The notes under the pieces are model-generated. The model did not search any database. It saw nothing but the letters and a program-made list of their open reading frames with translations, and was not told where the DNA came from. A stretch of 17,741 nucleotides of DNA, taken from NCBI GenBank assembly GCA_937873105.1, contig CALMWD010000450.1, positions 1 through 17,741 on the forward strand, written 5' to 3'. Shown here piece after piece: positions 6,720 to 17,494 of this stretch. This DNA comes from an uncultured Rhodanobacteraceae bacterium (GTDB taxonomy: Bacteria; Pseudomonadota; Gammaproteobacteria; Xanthomonadales; Ahniellaceae). Position 1 is the first letter of the stretch; the number at the start of each line of letters is the position of its first letter. Both the position numbers and the translations under genes were made by a program.

Positions 6720-6742
6720 TTATCCACAGCTGGTGTGGATAA
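6720..6742. promoter_or_regulatory. Pair of consensus DnaA boxes in inverted orientation
   Basis: TTATCCACA (6720-6728, plus strand) and TGTGGATAA (6734-6742, the same box on the minus strand) are both perfect matches to the DnaA-box consensus TTATNCACA, separated by 5 nt. A weaker third copy, GAATCCACA (6708-6716, two mismatches), lies 3 nt before the first box on the plus strand. The group sits about 155 nt before the priA start in the divergent intergenic region. Binding of DnaA is inferred from the consensus. A different dimeric regulator recognising this 23-nt palindrome is the main alternative. Confidence 0.65.
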
Positions 6743-6863
6743 GGATGTTTTTTCATCGGGATCAATTGGTTGGCGCCGACTTCTCGATTGCAGATCAGAA
6801 ACGGCCGCCGGCCCCGCAGCGGCACGCGATGTCGTCGCCGATTCCGCATGTGGAACGCGCCGC

Positions 6864-6869
6864 TAGACT
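6864..6869 (+). promoter_or_regulatory. Possible -10 element of priA
   Basis: TAGACT lies 27 nt before the priA ATG, leaving a leader of about 20 nt. The same hexamer occurs 6 nt before the yheS start on the other strand. No convincing -35 box is seen. Confidence 0.3.
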
Positions 6870-6896
6870 GCCGGCCCGGCCCCCGATCCCGCCCCG

Positions 6897-9068
<2,172 letters not shown>

Positions 9069-9095
9069 GGCCGGCGCGACCGCGACACTAGGGCC

Positions 9096-10043
9096 ATGAC
9101 GACGACTCCCTATCCGCGCGACCTGGTCGGCTACGGCCGCAACCCGCCGCAGGCGCAATGGCCGAACCGCGCGCGCATCGCCGTGCAGTTCGTGCTGAAT
9201 TACGAGGAAGGCGGCGAGAACTGCGTGCTGCACGGCGACGGCGGCTCGGAGCAGTTCCTTTCGGAGATCATCGGTGCGGCCAGTTATCCGGACCGCCACC
9301 TGAGCATGGAGTCGATCTACGAGTACGGCTCGCGCGTCGGCGGCTGGCGCATCCTGCGCGAGTTCGAGCGCCGCGGCCTGCCGCTGACCGTGTTCGGCGT
9401 GGCGATGGCGATGCAGCGCCATCCCGAGTTCGTCCAAGCCTGCGTCGAACTCGGCCACGAGATCGCCTCGCACGGCTGGCGCTGGATCCATTACCAGAAC
9501 ATCCCCGAGGACGTGGAGCGCGAGCACCTGGAACGCGCGGTCGCAATCCAGCGCCAGCTCACCGGCGCCGCGCCGCTCGGCTGGTACACCGGCCGCGACT
9601 CGCCGAACACGCGCCGACTCGTGGTCGAGCACGGCGGGTTCGAATACGACAGCGACTACTACGGCGACGACCTGCCGTTCTGGACCGAGGTCGAGCTGTC
9701 GGACGGCTCGCGCAAGCCGCACCTGGTCGTGCCGTACACGCTGGACGCGAACGACATGCGTTTCGCCACGCCGCAGGGCTTCAACACCGCCACGCATTTC
9801 TTCGAGTACCTGCGCGACAGCTTCGACGTGCTCTACGCCGAAGGCGCCGAGTGGCCGCGCATGATGTCGATCGGCATGCACTGCCGCCTGCTCGGCCGTC
9901 CCGGCCGCTTCCATGCCTTGCAGCAGTTCCTCGACTACATCGACCAGTTCGACGGCGTCTGGGTGTGCCGGCGCATCGATATCGCGCGGCATTGGAAGCA
10001 GGTGCATCCCCATGCTTCGGCGACGGGCGCGGACCCGGCCTGA
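9096..10043 (+). CDS. puuE: Allantoinase, PuuE (polysaccharide-deacetylase-like) type
   Basis: The 315-residue protein matches the PuuE family, a NodB/polysaccharide-deacetylase fold recruited as a metal-independent allantoinase, unrelated to the amidohydrolase allantoinases. The characteristic start YPRDLVGYGRNPPQAQWPN is present, followed by FVLNYEEGGENCVLHGD, SIYEYGSRVGGWRILREFE, the GHEIASHGWRWIHYQ motif, GWYTGRDSPNTRRLV, YDSDYYGDDLPFW and MMSIGMHCRLLGRPGR. It opens the hydantoin ring of allantoin to give allantoate in purine catabolism. The ATG at 9096 was chosen for this N-terminal match. No other purine-degradation gene (uricase, OHCU decarboxylase, transthyretin-like HIU hydrolase, allantoicase) is in the window, so its usual cluster must lie elsewhere or be missing. 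It is 27 nt downstream of priA and may be co-transcribed with it. Confidence 0.93.
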   Translation: MTTTPYPRDLVGYGRNPPQAQWPNRARIAVQFVLNYEEGGENCVLHGDGGSEQFLSEIIGAASYPDRHLSMESIYEYGSRVGGWRILREFERRGLPLTVFGVAMAMQRHPEFVQACVELGHEIASHGWRWIHYQNIPEDVEREHLERAVAIQRQLTGAAPLGWYTGRDSPNTRRLVVEHGGFEYDSDYYGDDLPFWTEVELSDGSRKPHLVVPYTLDANDMRFATPQGFNTATHFFEYLRDSFDVLYAEGAEWPRMMSIGMHCRLLGRPGRFHALQQFLDYIDQFDGVWVCRRIDIARHWKQVHPHASATGADPA

Positions 10044-10207
10044 GGCGAAACCGCGCGGCGCGGCGATGCATGCGCCATAGGTTTTCAATAATTTCACGCC
10101 ATCATCACGTCGAGATCGTTGCATTTCCGTTAATGTCAAGTGTCATCCGGATTGCCCACGGGTAGCGATTGGATGAAATTCGGCACTTGCCAACGGAGAC
10201 ACACGCA
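10044..10207 (+). promoter_or_regulatory. Leader and promoter region of the TonB-dependent receptor
   Basis: This 164-nt gap contains an AT-richer part (10081-10140, including TTTTCAATAATTTCAC and TTGCATTTCCGTTAATGTC) in an otherwise GC-rich area, consistent with a promoter for the receptor. No single -35/-10 pair is convincing. A strong Shine-Dalgarno GGAG (10195-10198) lies 9 nt before the ATG at 10208 and decides that start. Confidence 0.45.
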
Positions 10208-13072
10208 ATGATCGATCGCAAGAAACTACCGAACGCCAACCGGCTCAGCGCCGCCATCGTGGCGGCCATGCTGGGCGCGTTCGCCCTTCCGCAACTCGCG
10301 CTCGCGCAAGACAGCGCGAATCAGGGCACGCAGCAGGCACAGGACGACGAAGACTCGGCCGACAAGGCGCAGGAGATGGAGAAGGTCGTCGTGACCGGCT
10401 CGCTGATCCCGCAGTCGCAGATCGAGACCTTCACCCCGGTGACGGTGATCTCGGCCGAGGACATCAAGGTCCGCGGCTATACCCAGATCTCCGACGTCGT
10501 GAAGGAAAGCTCCTTCGCGACCGGAGGCGTCCAGGGTTCGCAGACCTCGGCCTCGTTCACCCAGGGCGCGGAAACCGCGAGCCTGTTCGGCCTGAACGTG
10601 GGCTACACCAAGTACCTGATCGACGGCCGCCCGATGGCCGACTATCCGGCGCTGTACAACGGCAGCGACGCGTTCAACAACATCTCGGGCATTCCGATCG
10701 AGCTGGTGGACCGCATCGAAGTGCTGCCGGGCGGCCAGTCCTCGCTGTACGGCTCGGACGCCATCGCCGGCGTCATCAACATCATCCTGAAGAAGACGGT
10801 CGACAACCCGGTCATCAGCGTCCGCGGCGGCGCCTTCACCGACGGTGGCGGCGAAGTCGGCCGCATCAGCGCGGTCACCGGGTTCTCCGGCGCCGACGAC
10901 CGCCTCAGCGTGCTGGTCGGCGGCCAGTACGAAAAGAGCGATCCGATCTGGGCGTACGACCGCGAACTGACGCGCCAGTACAACCTCAACGGCACCTCGG
11001 CGCCGCTGGTCGGCCGCGACTGGCTGATCTACAGCCCGTTCACGAGCTACTACTTCCCGCTGGGTCCGGAAGTCTGCAACAACGTGGCCACCGGCTTCGG
11101 CGGCACCGTCGGCCTGCAGGTCCGCCCGGGCTTCGGCGACGAGCTGTACTGCGGCTCGCCGTTCTCGCCGGGCTATCGCACGCTGAAGAGCGGCAAGGAA
11201 GCGTTCCAGTTCTACACGCACGCGACCTATGCGGTGAACGACAACCACGAGCTGTACGGAAACGTGCTGTACAGCCGCGAAGAGGTCGACTACCACGTCG
11301 GCGCCAACTACACGTGGTGGGGCACCGGCGTCGAGTGGGGCTACTTCTACGATCCGGACGTCGACGACTTCCTCAACCTGCAGCGCGCCTTCGTGCCCGA
11401 GGACTGGGGCAGCAGCGACGGCTTCAAGAACTCGATGAGCACCGACGTCAGCCGCTCCTACGTGGTCAACCTCGGCAGCCGCGGCGTGCTCGGCGACTCG
11501 AACTGGGACTACGACGTGTCGCTGTCGCGCACCCAGTACGATCTCGACGAACAGAGCTGGAACCGCTTCGCCGATCCGATCAACGAGTTCTTCCGCGAAC
11601 GCGTGCTCGGCGACCAGCAGGGCTGGGACCCGTACTACGGCGCCTATCCGGTATTCACCCCGGACTACAGCGCGTTCTATTCGCTGCTCACCGCCGAGGA
11701 AATGGCGAGCTTCAGCGGCATGACCAGCTCGCGCAGCGACACCACCGACACCATGCTGCGCGCGCAGATCACCAACGCGTCGCTGTTCAGCCTGCCCGGC
11801 GGCGACGCCGGCGCCGCGTTTGCGGTGGAAGGCGCCCGTCAGGATTGGGACTACTCGCCGGATCCGCGCCTGCTGAACGGCGAAATCTGGGGCACCACGG
11901 CCACCGACGGCCGCGGCGAACGCGATCGCTACGCCGTCACCGGCGAAGTGCGCCTGCCGGTCTGGGAAATGCTGACGGCCTCGGTCTCGGGTCGTTACGA
12001 CTCCTACCATCCGGACGGCGCGGACACCGCGAGCAAGGCGACCTACTCGCTCGGCCTCGAGTTCCGCCCGATCGAGACGCTGCTGTTCCGCGGCAAGCTC
12101 GGCACCGCCTTCAAGGCGCCGACCCTGCCCGACACCTTCCAGGCACCGAGCGGCTACTACTCGTTCGTCACCGACTTCTACCGTTGCGCGCAGGCCGGCT
12201 TCACGCCGGACAACATCGACGCCTGCCCGGCCGCGGACTCGAACCGCCAGTTCTTCGGCACCACCGAAGGCGGCGACTCGCTGGAGCCGTTGACGGCCGA
12301 CGTGTGGAGCGCGGGCGTGGTCTGGGCGCCGATGCCGGAACTGTCCTTCGCGGCGGACTACCACAACTGGGACATCCGCAACGAAATCCAGCCGCAGAGC
12401 GCCCAGGGCCTGGCCCTGCGCGAGTACCTGTGCCGTACCGGCCAGCCCGGCTACGACATCAACTCGCCGACCTGCCAGGAAGCGATCTCGCGCGTCATCC
12501 GCAACGCCACCGGCCGCATCGTGCAGATCGACACGCCGAAGGTGAACGAAGCGCAGCAGCTGCTTGAAGCCGTGACCCTGTCCAGCCGCTACTCGCTCGA
12601 CATGGGCAAGGCCGGCGGCCTGCTGTTCAACGTCTCGTACACCAAGAACCTCGAACACGAGTCGATCGCGTTCGAAGGCGACGAGGCCGTCGACCTGCTG
12701 AACCGCCCGGGCTACAGCAGCGATCCGCACTACAAGGCCAATGCTTCGGCCACGTGGTCGCTGGACCGCCTGAGCACCACGCTGTACGCCAACCACATGG
12801 GTCCGACGCCGAACAATCGTGCCCGCACGGTGGACAACTACACCGCGCCCACGACCGGCAAGCTGCCCTCGTTCACGACGTACAACCTGAGCCTGAACTA
12901 CGCGTTCACGGAAGCGCTCGACGTGTCCCTGCTGGTGAACAACCTGTTCAACAGCATGCCGCCGTTCGATCCGACCTACCCGGGCTCGAGCGGTGCGCCG
13001 TACAACTCGGCGCAGTACTCGGTGTTCGGACGCGCGATCTACCTGGAAGCGCGTTACGATCTGGGCAAGTGA
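10208..13072 (+). CDS. TonB-dependent outer-membrane receptor
   Basis: The 954-residue protein has a long signal peptide (RLSAAIVAAMLGAFALPQLA, cleavage after ALA at residue 33), a short acidic linker, a TonB-box-like EKVVVTGS (58-65) and a plug domain with TPVTVISAEDIKVRGYTQIS and VDRIEVLPGGQSSLYGSDAI, then AGVINIILKK. The rest is a 22-strand-type beta barrel rich in aromatic residues, with FRGKLGTAFKAPTLPDTFQ near the middle and SLLVNNLFNSMPPFDPTY near the end. It imports a large ligand using TonB energy. The substrate cannot be read from sequence; no neighbour encodes an ABC transporter or hydrolase. The C-terminus is YLEARYDLGK, lacking the terminal phenylalanine usual for outer-membrane barrels. 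The ATG at 10208 is set by a GGAG 9 nt upstream and the signal peptide; an upstream TTG in frame is not plausible. Several cysteines (VCNNV, YCGSPF, FYRCAQ, DACPAA, YLCRTG, PTCQEA) could form loop disulfides. Confidence 0.95.
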   Translation: MIDRKKLPNANRLSAAIVAAMLGAFALPQLALAQDSANQGTQQAQDDEDSADKAQEMEKVVVTGSLIPQSQIETFTPVTVISAEDIKVRGYTQISDVVKESSFATGGVQGSQTSASFTQGAETASLFGLNVGYTKYLIDGRPMADYPALYNGSDAFNNISGIPIELVDRIEVLPGGQSSLYGSDAIAGVINIILKKTVDNPVISVRGGAFTDGGGEVGRISAVTGFSGADDRLSVLVGGQYEKSDPIWAYDRELTRQYNLNGTSAPLVGRDWLIYSPFTSYYFPLGPEVCNNVATGFGGTVGLQVRPGFGDELYCGSPFSPGYRTLKSGKEAFQFYTHATYAVNDNHELYGNVLYSREEVDYHVGANYTWWGTGVEWGYFYDPDVDDFLNLQRAFVPEDWGSSDGFKNSMSTDVSRSYVVNLGSRGVLGDSNWDYDVSLSRTQYDLDEQSWNRFADPINEFFRERVLGDQQGWDPYYGAYPVFTPDYSAFYSLLTAEEMASFSGMTSSRSDTTDTMLRAQITNASLFSLPGGDAGAAFAVEGARQDWDYSPDPRLLNGEIWGTTATDGRGERDRYAVTGEVRLPVWEMLTASVSGRYDSYHPDGADTASKATYSLGLEFRPIETLLFRGKLGTAFKAPTLPDTFQAPSGYYSFVTDFYRCAQAGFTPDNIDACPAADSNRQFFGTTEGGDSLEPLTADVWSAGVVWAPMPELSFAADYHNWDIRNEIQPQSAQGLALREYLCRTGQPGYDINSPTCQEAISRVIRNATGRIVQIDTPKVNEAQQLLEAVTLSSRYSLDMGKAGGLLFNVSYTKNLEHESIAFEGDEAVDLLNRPGYSSDPHYKANASATWSLDRLSTTLYANHMGPTPNNRARTVDNYTAPTTGKLPSFTTYNLSLNYAFTEALDVSLLVNNLFNSMPPFDPTYPGSSGAPYNSAQYSVFGRAIYLEARYDLGK

Positions 13073-13073
13073 T

Positions 13074-13095
13074 GTAGCGCCGGTTTCCGACCGGC
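13074..13095 (+). repeat. GTAG-headed REP-like hairpin
   Basis: GTAG (13074-13077) is followed by GCCGGT (13079-13084), a 5-nt loop and ACCGGC (13090-13095), a perfect 6-bp stem. A GTAG head followed by a GC-rich hairpin is the hallmark of REP palindromes described in Stenotrophomonas and other gammaproteobacteria and mobilised by RAYT transposases. Only this one copy was found in the window, so assignment to a REP family is inferred. It begins 1 nt after the receptor stop codon. Confidence 0.5.
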
Positions 13096-13107
13096 CCTAG
13101 CAGGACC

Positions 13108-13140
13108 GCGGCCCCGTTCACAGCGGGGCCGCACTTTTTT
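13108..13140 (+). terminator. Rho-independent terminator after the receptor gene
   Basis: GCGGCCCCG (13108-13116) and CGGGGCCGC (13124-13132) form a perfect 9-bp GC-rich stem with a 7-nt loop, followed 2 nt later by six T residues (13135-13140). The structure is a textbook intrinsic terminator. It ends only 26 nt before the next start codon on the same strand. Confidence 0.92.
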
Positions 13141-13166
13141 GCGGGATCGCAACGGAGACCCCGAGC

Positions 13167-14747
13167 ATGGACAAGAACGATCCGGCGCGCCGGTATGCCG
13201 CCGCCGTCGACGCGCTGAACCGCGGCGACTGGGCACGCGCGCAGTCGCTGGCGGAACCCCTGCTGGCGCAGGCGCCCGGGCACGGCGGGGTCTGGTTCGT
13301 GGCCGGCGTCGCGGCCCTGCACTTGCGCCGGCTGCCGCAGGCGGCCGAACGACTGGACCGCGCCGCGCGCCTGTCGCCGAACCGCGCCGACTACTGGGCG
13401 CATCTGGCCCGCGCATTGATGGAACTGTCCCTGCCCGGCCCCGCCCTGGGCGCCGCCGATACCGCGGCGGTGCGCCCGAACAAGGACGCGATGACCCTGG
13501 AGATCCTCGGCGTCGTCTACTCGCGCTTCAATGCCCACGACAAGGCGGCCGCGGCATTCCGGCAAGTCGCGGACCTGCGCCCGGACTCGGCCACCGCGCA
13601 TTTCAACCTGGCCACGGCGCTGACCGCCCTGGGCGACGTGCCCGGCGCCGAAGCCGCCCACGAACGTTGCCTGGCGCTGGACCCGCGTTACTGGAAGGCG
13701 CATCTGGCCTTGTCGCAGCTGCGCAAGCAGGAGGCCGGCGGCCATCATCTGGCGCGCCTGAACGATCTGCTGTCGCAGCACGGCGGAGACGACCAGGCCG
13801 CCCTCTACCTGAATCTGGCGATCGCCAAGGAACAGGAAGACCTCGGCGCCTACGCCGAGGCCTTCGCGCACCTGGCGGCCGGCAAGGCCGCGGGTCGGCG
13901 CCAGCGCGACTACGATTTCGGCCGCGACCAGGCCCTGTTCGATGCCCTCGTCGAGGCGATGCCGGGCGTGCCCGATGGTCCGGCCGGCCACGACAGCGCG
14001 CGCCCGATCTTCGTCATCGGCATGCCGCGCTCGGGCACGACCCTGGTCGAGCGCATCCTGTCGAGCCATCCCGAGGTCATGTCCTGCGGCGAACTGCAGG
14101 ACTTCGGGGTCGCGCTCAAGCGTGTCTCCGGCAGCACCACACGCCTGCTCATCGACCCGGACACGGTACGCCGCGGCGCGCTGGTCGACTGGCATCGCCT
14201 CGGCGCCGCCTACGTCGACAGCACACGCGCGGTCAGCGGCGCGCGGCCGCGCTTCATCGACAAGCTGCCGCACAACTTCCTGTATGCCGGCTACATCGCG
14301 CGGGCGCTGCCGAATGCGCGCATCGTCTGCCTGCGCCGCGACCCGATGGACACCTGCCTCGGCAACTTCCGCCAGTTGTTCGCGCAGACTTCGCCGTTCT
14401 ACGACTACTCGTTCGACCTGCGCGACACCGGCCGCTACTACCTGCAGTTCGAGCGCCTGATGCGGCACTGGCACGCGGTGTTCCCGGGGCGCATCCACGA
14501 ACTGCGCTACGAAGACCTGGTCGCCGACCAGGAAGCCGCGAGCCGTGCCCTGCTCGCCGCCTGCGGGCTGTCCTGGGACCCGGCCTGCCTGCAGTTCGAG
14601 CGCAATGCGGCGCCGGTGGCCACCGCCAGCGCGGTGCAGGTGCGGGAGCCGATCCACGCGCGTTCGCTGCAACGCTGGAAGCGCTTCGAGCACGAACTCG
14701 CGCCCCTGCGCGAGCAGCTCCGCGCGGGCGGCATCGCCGTCGACTGA
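13167..14747 (+). CDS. TPR-repeat sulfotransferase family protein
   Basis: The 526-residue protein has an N-terminal TPR region of about 250 residues (e.g. AAERLDRAARLSPNRADYWA, HFNLATALTALGDVPGAEAA) and a C-terminal sulfotransferase domain. The PAPS-binding 5'-phosphosulfate loop is IGMPRSGTTLVERIL (Gly285 to Thr292 as GMPRSGTT), and the 3'-phosphate-binding region is IVCLRRDPMDTCLGNFRQ (Arg390, Arg391). A conserved DKLPHNFLYAGYIARALP lies between. It would transfer sulfate from PAPS; the acceptor is unknown. There is no signal peptide or membrane segment, so it acts in the cytoplasm. Genes of this type often sit beside TonB-dependent receptors. A GGAG 9 nt before the ATG sets the start, and the 10-nt leader CAACGGAGAC is identical in sequence and spacing to that of the receptor gene. 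The intrinsic terminator lies between them. Convergent yheS ends 12 nt away. Confidence 0.92.
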   Translation: MDKNDPARRYAAAVDALNRGDWARAQSLAEPLLAQAPGHGGVWFVAGVAALHLRRLPQAAERLDRAARLSPNRADYWAHLARALMELSLPGPALGAADTAAVRPNKDAMTLEILGVVYSRFNAHDKAAAAFRQVADLRPDSATAHFNLATALTALGDVPGAEAAHERCLALDPRYWKAHLALSQLRKQEAGGHHLARLNDLLSQHGGDDQAALYLNLAIAKEQEDLGAYAEAFAHLAAGKAAGRRQRDYDFGRDQALFDALVEAMPGVPDGPAGHDSARPIFVIGMPRSGTTLVERILSSHPEVMSCGELQDFGVALKRVSGSTTRLLIDPDTVRRGALVDWHRLGAAYVDSTRAVSGARPRFIDKLPHNFLYAGYIARALPNARIVCLRRDPMDTCLGNFRQLFAQTSPFYDYSFDLRDTGRYYLQFERLMRHWHAVFPGRIHELRYEDLVADQEAASRALLAACGLSWDPACLQFERNAAPVATASAVQVREPIHARSLQRWKRFEHELAPLREQLRAGGIAVD

Positions 14748-14759
14748 GCGGCGACCCGC

Positions 14760-16640
<1,881 letters not shown>

Positions 16641-16646
16641 GGGCGT

Positions 16647-16652
16647 AGTCTA
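16647..16652 (-). promoter_or_regulatory. Possible -10 element of yheS
   Basis: On the minus strand TAGACT ends 6 nt before the yheS ATG and includes the TAG stop codon of the acetyltransferase gene. With no Shine-Dalgarno sequence in between, transcription may start at or near the ATG. No clear -35 is visible. Confidence 0.3.
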
Positions 16653-17210
16653 GAGTTTGTCGGCGCCGGACACAGCCCGGGCGACGGGAAGCAAATCGAT
16701 ATACATCGACGTCAGATCCCTCTTCGAGTCCGGCAGTTCGCCCAACCTGGCGAAACCGTGACGTTCGTAGAAGCGAACGGATGACTCTTTGGCATCGACA
16801 AGCAAGTAGCGACAACCGGCTATGGGCATGATTGAGCCGACGACAAGGCTGATGGCAAGGTCGAGAAGCTCTGTCCCGATGCCCTGCCCCTGGAACCGTT
16901 TGTCGACGGCAAGACGAGCCAGCATCATGGCCGGGTAGGAGTTGAACCTGAATCCACTGATCCGTTCCTCTTCCGGCAATTGCTTGACCAGAATGTTCGC
17001 GCACACGAGCGTCGCAAATGCGATGACCGTCCGGTCTCCAGGCTGTACTCCGACCAGAGTCCTGGCCAAGTACTCTTCATGAAAGCGGCGTGCATCCTTC
17101 TTCAGAAACGCCTTGAGCGGCTTCAGCGAAGCATCGCCCAAGCGCAACGAGTTGACACCATCGTCAGTGTGAATGGTCCGATAGTGAAGGCCGGATTGCG
17201 GAGCATTCAC
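16650..17210 (-). CDS. GNAT-family acetyltransferase, probable toxin of a type II toxin-antitoxin pair
   Basis: The 186-residue protein has the GNAT fold. The acetyl-CoA pyrophosphate loop is RFQGQGIG (105-112) within LARLAVDKRFQGQGIGTELL, preceded by strand 4 with NSYPAMMLARLAV and followed by YLLVDAKESSVRFYERHGFA. This combination, with the late V-D-A-K...F-Y-E-R-x-G-F motif, is typical of TacT/AtaT-like toxins, which acetylate the amino group of charged tRNA and stop translation. It starts with GTG at 17210, overlapping the stop of the small upstream gene as GTGA, so the two are translationally coupled. Its base composition is clearly less GC-rich than the rest (hand count about 55% in 16681-16740 against about 72% in 8221-8280), a sign of transfer. 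Toxicity is inferred from family and context; an ordinary GNAT enzyme is the alternative. Confidence 0.8.
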   Translation of the reverse strand: MNAPQSGLHYRTIHTDDGVNSLRLGDASLKPLKAFLKKDARRFHEEYLARTLVGVQPGDRTVIAFATLVCANILVKQLPEEERISGFRFNSYPAMMLARLAVDKRFQGQGIGTELLDLAISLVVGSIMPIAGCRYLLVDAKESSVRFYERHGFARLGELPDSKRDLTSMYIDLLPVARAVSGADKL

Positions 17211-17428
17211 CGGGCAACTTTCTTACCACGACGTCTGGTCGATTCCTTGGGCCGAAGGTTCGACACGGCCAGGCCCGTCTCCATGATCGCCCTCGCCATT
17301 TCACGACCACGCATGACTGCTTCCACCGCCGCGGGCGAAGCCACGGGATTCTTCATTGCGCGCCGGAACGCCTTGGCTTCCTTGCCGGAAACCGTGACAG
17401 ACCCGAATAGGCTGCTATGAATAGCCAT
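17207..17428 (-). CDS. Small protein, probable antitoxin of the GNAT module
   Basis: The 73-residue protein reads FGSVTVSGKEAKAFRRAM, then KNPVASPAAVEAVMRGREMA, and ends in a very basic tail (RPKESTRRRGKKVAR). It overlaps the GNAT gene by 4 nt and precedes it, the standard antitoxin-first order. The V-T-V-S-x-x-E-A-x-x-F-x-x-x-x-x-N-P motif resembles the toxin-binding C-terminal segment of DUF1778 antitoxins, which pair with GNAT toxins, but the ribbon-helix-helix DNA-binding part that normally precedes it is absent. The basic C-terminal tail may bind nucleic acid instead. I do not recognise a named family with certainty; the antitoxin role comes from gene order, overlap, size and this resemblance. 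The ATG at 17428 has a weak GGGC-containing purine stretch upstream. Confidence 0.65.
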   Translation of the reverse strand: MAIHSSLFGSVTVSGKEAKAFRRAMKNPVASPAAVEAVMRGREMARAIMETGLAVSNLRPKESTRRRGKKVAR

Positions 17429-17479
17429 GGCGATTGCCCTGCATGTCGAATGATCCGGATTGACGATATCACGACCTCA

Positions 17480-17494
17480 TTGAACGCCATTCAA
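17480..17494. promoter_or_regulatory. Inverted repeat upstream of the antitoxin-toxin pair
   Basis: TTGAA and TTCAA flank a 5-nt centre, a perfect dyad 52 nt before the antitoxin start. It overlaps the last codons of the araC-family gene. It could be the operator of the module, but such short arms may arise by chance. Confidence 0.3.

Larger units (their letters stand above)
6414..6896. other. 483-nt gene-free divergent region between the sigma operon and priA
   Basis: No convincing gene lies here on either strand; short open frames lack coding character and ribosome-binding sites. The region is less GC-rich than its flanks in the middle, with an AT-rich patch at 6610-6660 and another at 6740-6790. 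It contains a hairpin (6535-6554), a weak sigma-70-like promoter reading towards priA, two DnaA boxes in inverted orientation (6720-6742), and a possible TAGACT -10 box at 6864-6869. It is unusually long for this window, where most gaps are under 100 nt, which argues for a regulatory role. Confidence 0.6.

Noticed and set aside
6720..6742. The chromosomal origin of replication itself
   Set aside because: Only two good DnaA boxes are present, and the usual origin neighbours (dnaA, dnaN, rpmH, gyrB, parAB) are absent. It is reported as a DnaA-box pair only.
10169..10207. TTG-initiated upstream extension of the TonB receptor
   Set aside because: It has no ribosome-binding site and would bury the signal peptide; the ATG at 10208 has GGAG at ideal spacing.
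10226..12796. An 856-codon open frame antisense to the TonB receptor
   Set aside because: It is a shadow of the receptor gene: biased Arg/Val/Ala/Asp composition, no domain, no ribosome-binding site.
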